Shown: piece by piece, positions 8,369 to 11,491 of the stretch
Layout of the letters: every line of letters starts with the position of its first letter
How positions within the stretch are numbered: the stretch's first letter is position 1
NCBI GenBank assembly: GCA_007128525.1
Contig: SKXG01000091.1
Coordinates: forward strand, 1 to 11,491
DNA from: Pseudomonadales bacterium
GTDB lineage: Bacteria; Pseudomonadota; Gammaproteobacteria; Pseudomonadales; Azotimanducaceae
DNA length: 11,491 nt
Direction of reading: 5' to 3'
The notes under the pieces: generated by a model
The model's input: only the letters and a program-made list of their open reading frames with translations
Databases searched by the model: none
What the model was told of the DNA's origin: nothing
Position numbers and translations under genes: made by a program

Positions 8369-9656
8369 TCATTCGAACGAACTCGTCCTGACGCGCCAAT
8401 TGCAGACGGCGACGCCGCTCTTCGTGCCGCGCCCCAAAGAACATCAGAATCATACAGGCCGCCAGAAGGCCGTAGAGCAACATGAAGGCTGCACTGCGCA
8501 CGCCGATGACATCATTCGCAATACCGAACAACACCGGCAGCACAAAGGCGGCCAGGCCGCCCATCGCGACAACCAGCCCACCGACCACGCCCATACGGTC
8601 CGGGTAATAGTTAAAGACCAGGCGCATGACGCTGCCCTTGCCGAATCCCATGGCCGTACCCATGATGAACAACAGCACCAGAAAAATCGGCAGCGGCATG
8701 TTCAGCTCCAGGTGCAGGTCTTGATCAATGCCATGAACAACCATGGATGTCGGTGGATAGGACAAAAAGAACAGGCATACCAGACTGGTCCAGAACACCA
8801 GCCAATTGACCTGGCGGGCGCCCCGAAAGTCAGCCAGCAGGCCGCCTGGAATCTGCATCAGCGCGCCAGGCAGGGTGAAGATCAAAGACAGAATAGCGGC
8901 CCGTTGCAGCGGCACCTGATAGTGGGCAGCCAGGTAGTCCGGCAACCACAGGGCCAGCGCCACGAAGGCACCGAAGACAAAGCTGTAGTAGATGCCAAAG
9001 CGCCAGACCTGAAAGCCGGCCAACACCGCCAATTGCATCTTCAGCGTCGGCGCCGGCTGCCGGCGTGGCCGCTGGTGGTGTTCCTCGTCTTCCCCAAACC
9101 ACCAAAGCAACAGCGCAGCGAGCAGCAACAGAATCAGGTAGATCCAGGGCGCCAGGCGCCAACCGTAGGCCTGGTTGACCATCGGCACCAGCAGGTACGT
9201 CAGCCCGGCGCCAATCATGCCCGACCCATAAAGGCCCAACGCAAAACCTTCCCGATTGGGCGGACTCCAGGCTGCCACATAGGGCAGCCCCGCACCAAAC
9301 AGTCCGGCAGCCAAACCCAGACCAGCCCCAGCAATCAGAAACTCAATATAATGCTGCGCAACACTGATCCAGATCAGGAACGGGCACAGCAGCAGCAGAC
9401 AGCCGAGCATGACACGCCGACCACCCCAGCGCTCGGCAAGCACACCCAAAGGCAGGCAGGCCACCGCGCCAATCAGCATGGGCATGGCCAGCAGTACACC
9501 AAAAGCCGTCTCGGACAGGCCGAGCATATACTTGAGGTCTACACCAATCACCGCAAACAGCGTCCAGGCCGCAAACGCCAGCGTAAAGACCAGCAGCGCC
9601 AGCATCAGGGCAATGATGGCCTGCTGCGATCGGTAGTCTCCTGGCAGAGTGATCAC
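8340..9656 (-). CDS. narK: NarK-like nitrate/nitrite transporter (MFS, NNP family, type I-like), with substituted substrate arginines
   Basis: Twelve-helix MFS carrier, 438 residues, with a charged central loop near 188-204 (GEDEEHHQRPRRQ). Membership of the nitrate/nitrite porter family is supported by LPLGVLAERWGGRR after helix 2, the AWSPPNREGFALGLYG segment, LSYPPTSMVVHGI, and VVGGLVVAMGGL...LPVLFG near the end. These features and the small size resemble type I NarK (nitrate uptake). Aligned without gaps to E. coli NarK, the nitrate-binding Arg89 (GALLRVP) is Cys67 (GAVACLP), Arg305 (GALARSAGG) is Gln268 (GALMQIPGG), and the signature Asn (GLGNMG) is Met147 (GSGMIG). The fold looks intact, so the substrate or mechanism may differ. 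The start is GTG at 9656: an in-frame stop lies two codons upstream, the ribosome site (GGTGA) is weak, and the next Met is inside helix 1. Confidence 0.88.
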   Translation of the reverse strand: MITLPGDYRSQQAIIALMLALLVFTLAFAAWTLFAVIGVDLKYMLGLSETAFGVLLAMPMLIGAVACLPLGVLAERWGGRRVMLGCLLLLCPFLIWISVAQHYIEFLIAGAGLGLAAGLFGAGLPYVAAWSPPNREGFALGLYGSGMIGAGLTYLLVPMVNQAYGWRLAPWIYLILLLLAALLLWWFGEDEEHHQRPRRQPAPTLKMQLAVLAGFQVWRFGIYYSFVFGAFVALALWLPDYLAAHYQVPLQRAAILSLIFTLPGALMQIPGGLLADFRGARQVNWLVFWTSLVCLFFLSYPPTSMVVHGIDQDLHLELNMPLPIFLVLLFIMGTAMGFGKGSVMRLVFNYYPDRMGVVGGLVVAMGGLAAFVLPVLFGIANDVIGVRSAAFMLLYGLLAACMILMFFGARHEERRRRLQLARQDEFVRMIRQEPPAAS

Positions 9657-9690
9657 AAGTCACCAGTGATTCGCGCATAGGCAATAACCT

Positions 9691-9730
9691 CGGAGTCTTC
9701 GCCGATCGAGTGCAAAGGTCAAAGACTCCG
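9691..9730. repeat. 9-bp inverted repeat CGGAGTCTT / AAGACTCCG in the narK leader region
   Basis: Arms CGGAGTCTT (9691-9699) and AAGACTCCG (9722-9730) are perfectly complementary, with a 22-nt loop. It begins 35 bp upstream of the narK GTG. If narK transcription starts beyond it, the leader RNA could fold into a hairpin; otherwise the arms could be two protein-binding sites. There is no following T-run on either strand, so it is not a typical terminator. Confidence 0.5.
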
Positions 9731-9736
9731 GGGAGA

Positions 9737-9752
9737 TACCACCTCAGTGGTA
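9737..9752. promoter_or_regulatory. NarL/NarP-type 7-2-7 binding site
   Basis: The 16-bp TACCACCTCAGTGGTA is two inverted heptamers separated by 2 bp, the arrangement bound by NarL and NarP. One heptamer, read on the minus strand, is TACCACT and fits TACYNMT fully; the other, TACCACC, misses only the last base. Flanking bases extend the symmetry to ATACCAC-N4-GTGGTAT. It is centred about 88 bp before the narK start and 165 bp before narX, so it could serve narK activation or narX autoregulation by the NarXL system. Confidence 0.6.
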
Positions 9753-9825
9753 TTGCACCGTAAATCCTGCAAGGCAAGGTCCAGTCCGAGCTAAGTAGAT
9801 TCAACAGGCGCGAAGTACAGCGGCC

Positions 9826-9849
9826 AGCAATACAATTGATGATATTGCT
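9826..9849. repeat. Inverted repeat AGCAATA-N10-TATTGCT upstream of narX
   Basis: A perfect 7-bp inverted repeat (arms 9826-9832 and 9843-9849) with a 10-bp spacer. It overlaps the candidate -35 element of narX, so it could be an operator for narX. It does not match the FNR, NarL or IHF consensus sequences that I know. Confidence 0.4.
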
Positions 9850-9865
9850 CAGGTCCGTACTTAAT
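9836..9865 (+). promoter_or_regulatory. Candidate sigma-70 promoter for narX
   Basis: TTGATG (9836-9841, 4 of 6 to the -35 consensus) and CTTAAT (9860-9865, 4 of 6 to the -10 consensus) are separated by 18 bp. Transcription would start near 9872, giving a leader of about 38 nt. The -10 is repeated 11 bp downstream (CTTAAT at 9871-9876). The match is only fair. Confidence 0.25.
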
Positions 9866-9909
9866 GGAGTCTTAATCTTGACCACAGGTCCATCCAACCA
9901 GGTGACCCA

Positions 9910-11491
9910 ATGAAGCTGATGCGACGTTCTCTGGTGGCTCGCATCAGCGCTGCCATGATCGCGATCAGCCTGACTGCCTTGATCAGCATTGGGGCTTCCG
10001 TCTTCGTAGCGTACAGCACCAAGGGCGATGCCGCTGCACTGAACGTAGCCGGTTCGCTACGTATGCAAACCTACAAGATTGCCCTGGCGCTGCATCAACA
10101 TCACCAGGCGCCGAACCAAGCCAGCGCTGCCGTCGTCCATGAGCAGCTCGAGAGCTTCGAACGACGCCTGCTTGGTCCAGCGTTGAGTCACGCGATCCCG
10201 CGAGCTACTGAACACGACCTGCGCCAACACTATCTGGATCTGCAGCTTGCCTGGCACGATGAGCTGAAGCCGCACCTTGAACAGGTCATTGAGCTTGGTG
10301 CCGAAGCCAACCTGGCCCACACGCAGTCTGAATTGGAATTTCAGGTCGCAAGAATTGAAACACTGGTAACGCTTCTTGAGCACAGCACCGAGTTCAAGAT
10401 CAAGCTGCTCAGCCTAGTCCAGATGCTGTGTCTGGTTCTGATGGGTGCCGCCATTCTGGTCGCGCTGTTTGACATCAAACTGAACGTCGTCGAACCACTG
10501 AAGAAGCTTGTGGAGCTGGCAAAAGGTGCTGCGGGACGCGACTTCACCCATCGCGCCAACATGCATGGTGAAGACGAACTGAGTTTGCTCGGTCAGACAT
10601 TCGACCGCATGGCCTCCGAGCTGTCGGCCAGCTATGCAAACCTCGAAGCACACGCGGCGCATAAAACTCGTGAACTCGAGCGCAGCCAACGTGCACTGCA
10701 TCTCCTGCATCGAGCAACACGTACGCTGTATGACAACAGTGGCGACTTCTGCCGCAACACCGTACCGCTCCTTCAGCAACTCGAAGAACTGCTGGAGATC
10801 GGTCCGGTGAGAATTCATCTGCGAGACGCCGACGACCAGCCCTGGCAGGTAGCGAACACAGCACCGGTTGAGCGCCCGGAGTACTGCCGTGACCTGAACT
10901 GCGATGCCTGCCTGCTCAACAAGGATCTGATTGCCGTCGACAAGCTGCGCCACCCGGACGGCCGACGCCTGCTGCTGCCAATCAAGGGTGCCAGTGATCT
11001 GCACGGCCACCGGCAGACCCTGGGCACACTGGAAGTCTGGTACCCACAGGACCGCATACTGGAAGAGCCGGCGTACCGACTGCTGGAAACTCTGGCAGAC
11101 CAGCTGGCGACAGCCATCTTCATTCAGCGCCGCATGACAGAACAACAGCATCTGACCCTAATGGAGGAACGCGCCATCATTGCCAGAGAGCTGCATGACT
11201 CGCTCGCCCAGTCGCTGTCGTATCTGAAAATTCAGGTGGCCCGTCTGCAACGCATGCACGAGATGGACATGGAGCCGTCGCGCCAGGACGAAGTGCTCGA
11301 TGAGCTGCGGACCGGACTGAACAGCGCCTATCGGCAGCTGCGAGAACTGTTGACGACATTCCGCCTGAAGCTAGATGCCGGTGGCCTGCAAAGAGCGCTG
11401 CAACGTACACTCGACGAGTTCAACGCGCGTGAAGATGGCCGCAAGCGACCCGACATACACTTGGAATGTGATCTGCCAGAACAGCTGCTGA
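9910..11491 (+). CDS. narX: Nitrate/nitrite sensor histidine kinase NarX (3' end outside window)
   Basis: Inner-membrane sensor kinase that detects periplasmic nitrate and nitrite and phosphorylates the response regulator NarL. 527 codons are visible, open to the window edge. In order: helix 1 (about 10-34), the P-box ligand site GDAAALNVAGSLRMQTY (39-55, with Arg51 equivalent to E. coli Arg54), a periplasmic helical domain, helix 2 (about 163-187), a HAMP domain (about 190-245), a GAF-like central module with the Cys cluster C326-x4-C331-x2-C334 spaced exactly as in E. coli NarX, and the HisKA_3 dimerisation region with phospho-acceptor His429 (ARELHDSLAQSLSYLK). The ATPase domain lies beyond the edge. 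At the P-box position of E. coli Lys49 there is Val46. The ATG is preceded by AGGTGA at 6 nt spacing, so the start is firm. Divergent from narK, as in E. coli; narL probably follows. Confidence 0.95.
   Translation, partial: MKLMRRSLVARISAAMIAISLTALISIGASVFVAYSTKGDAAALNVAGSLRMQTYKIALALHQHHQAPNQASAAVVHEQLESFERRLLGPALSHAIPRATEHDLRQHYLDLQLAWHDELKPHLEQVIELGAEANLAHTQSELEFQVARIETLVTLLEHSTEFKIKLLSLVQMLCLVLMGAAILVALFDIKLNVVEPLKKLVELAKGAAGRDFTHRANMHGEDELSLLGQTFDRMASELSASYANLEAHAAHKTRELERSQRALHLLHRATRTLYDNSGDFCRNTVPLLQQLEELLEIGPVRIHLRDADDQPWQVANTAPVERPEYCRDLNCDACLLNKDLIAVDKLRHPDGRRLLLPIKGASDLHGHRQTLGTLEVWYPQDRILEEPAYRLLETLADQLATAIFIQRRMTEQQHLTLMEERAIIARELHDSLAQSLSYLKIQVARLQRMHEMDMEPSRQDEVLDELRTGLNSAYRQLRELLTTFRLKLDAGGLQRALQRTLDEFNAREDGRKRPDIHLECDLPEQLL

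Larger units (their letters stand above)
9657..9909. promoter_or_regulatory. Divergent control region between narK and narX
   Basis: This non-coding 253-bp region must carry promoters for narK (leftward) and narX (rightward). It is dense in symmetry: a NarL-type palindrome at 9737-9752, a 9-bp inverted repeat at 9691-9730, a 7-bp inverted repeat at 9826-9849 and a CTTAAT direct repeat at 9860 and 9871. The octamer GGAGTCTT occurs three times. Only FNR half-sites are present (TTGAT at 9836, TTGAC at 9879, GTCAA at 9718), with no full box. For narK no good -10/-35 pair was found. Confidence 0.6.

Noticed and set aside
8400..9680. 426-codon open frame on the + strand across narK
   Set aside because: It is antisense to the narK frame, extremely rich in Q, H and R and without any recognisable domain; this is the usual mirror of a hydrophobic membrane protein gene with high third-position GC.
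9343..9897. 184-codon minus-strand frame starting upstream of narK
   Set aside because: It overlaps the narK N-terminal region in another frame and shows no membrane pattern or family motif, whereas the narK frame does; it is treated as a shadow.
10414..11151. 245-codon minus-strand frame across narX
   Set aside because: Antisense to a clear narX frame whose P-box, HAMP, Cys cluster and His-box all read correctly.
1..11491. CRISPR arrays, tRNA or rRNA genes, insertion sequences
   Set aside because: No regularly spaced repeats, tRNA-like folds, transposase-like proteins or terminal inverted repeats were seen; the window is almost wholly explained by the nar locus genes.

Overview
The window holds most of a respiratory (dissimilatory) nitrate reduction locus. 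Moderately GC-rich DNA, Shine-Dalgarno sites, and NarG, NarH, NarI and NarX sequences that follow the E. coli and Pseudomonas proteins almost residue for residue suggest a denitrifying or nitrate-respiring gammaproteobacterium, of the Pseudomonas/Marinobacter/Halomonas kind. The species cannot be fixed from the sequence alone.

Layout. At the left edge, on the minus strand, lies the 5' end of an unidentified gene that begins 2 nt after narI and probably belongs to the same operon. From 6887 down to 84, also minus strand, runs a tight narGHJI operon: the molybdenum catalytic subunit, the iron-sulfur subunit, the assembly chaperone and the cytochrome b membrane anchor. All key cofactor ligands are present, and each gene stop overlaps the next start. 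The 278 bp between narG and nnrS (6888-7165) is a divergent control region with an NsrR-like half-site in front of nnrS and several short inverted repeats. nnrS (7166-8368, plus) encodes a polytopic membrane protein of the nitric-oxide stress response. It converges on, and overlaps by 29 bp, a NarK-family transporter gene (8340-9656, minus). A 253-bp divergent region (9657-9909) follows, with a NarL-type 7-2-7 palindrome, three copies of GGAGTCTT and other inverted repeats. The last gene is narX (9910 to the right edge, plus), the nitrate/nitrite sensor kinase. It is cut off before its ATPase domain; narL probably follows outside the window.

How the parts work together. NarX would sense periplasmic nitrate or nitrite and, through NarL, control narK and narGHJI. 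The NarK-like carrier would move nitrate or nitrite across the inner membrane. NarGHI reduces nitrate to nitrite on the cytoplasmic face using quinol, with NarJ inserting the molybdenum cofactor. NnrS would protect against nitric oxide made from the nitrite. The order and orientation match the E. coli narXL-narK-narGHJI cluster, except that nnrS is placed antisense between narK and narG.

The most unusual point is the transporter. At the two positions where NarK proteins carry nitrate-binding arginines (E. coli Arg89 and Arg305) it has Cys67 and Gln268, and the Asn of the nitrate signature is Met147. It may be a carrier with altered substrate or mechanism. Also notable are the triple GGAGTCTT motif, the candidate NsrR control of nnrS, and the lack of any full-length FNR/ANR box in either control region.
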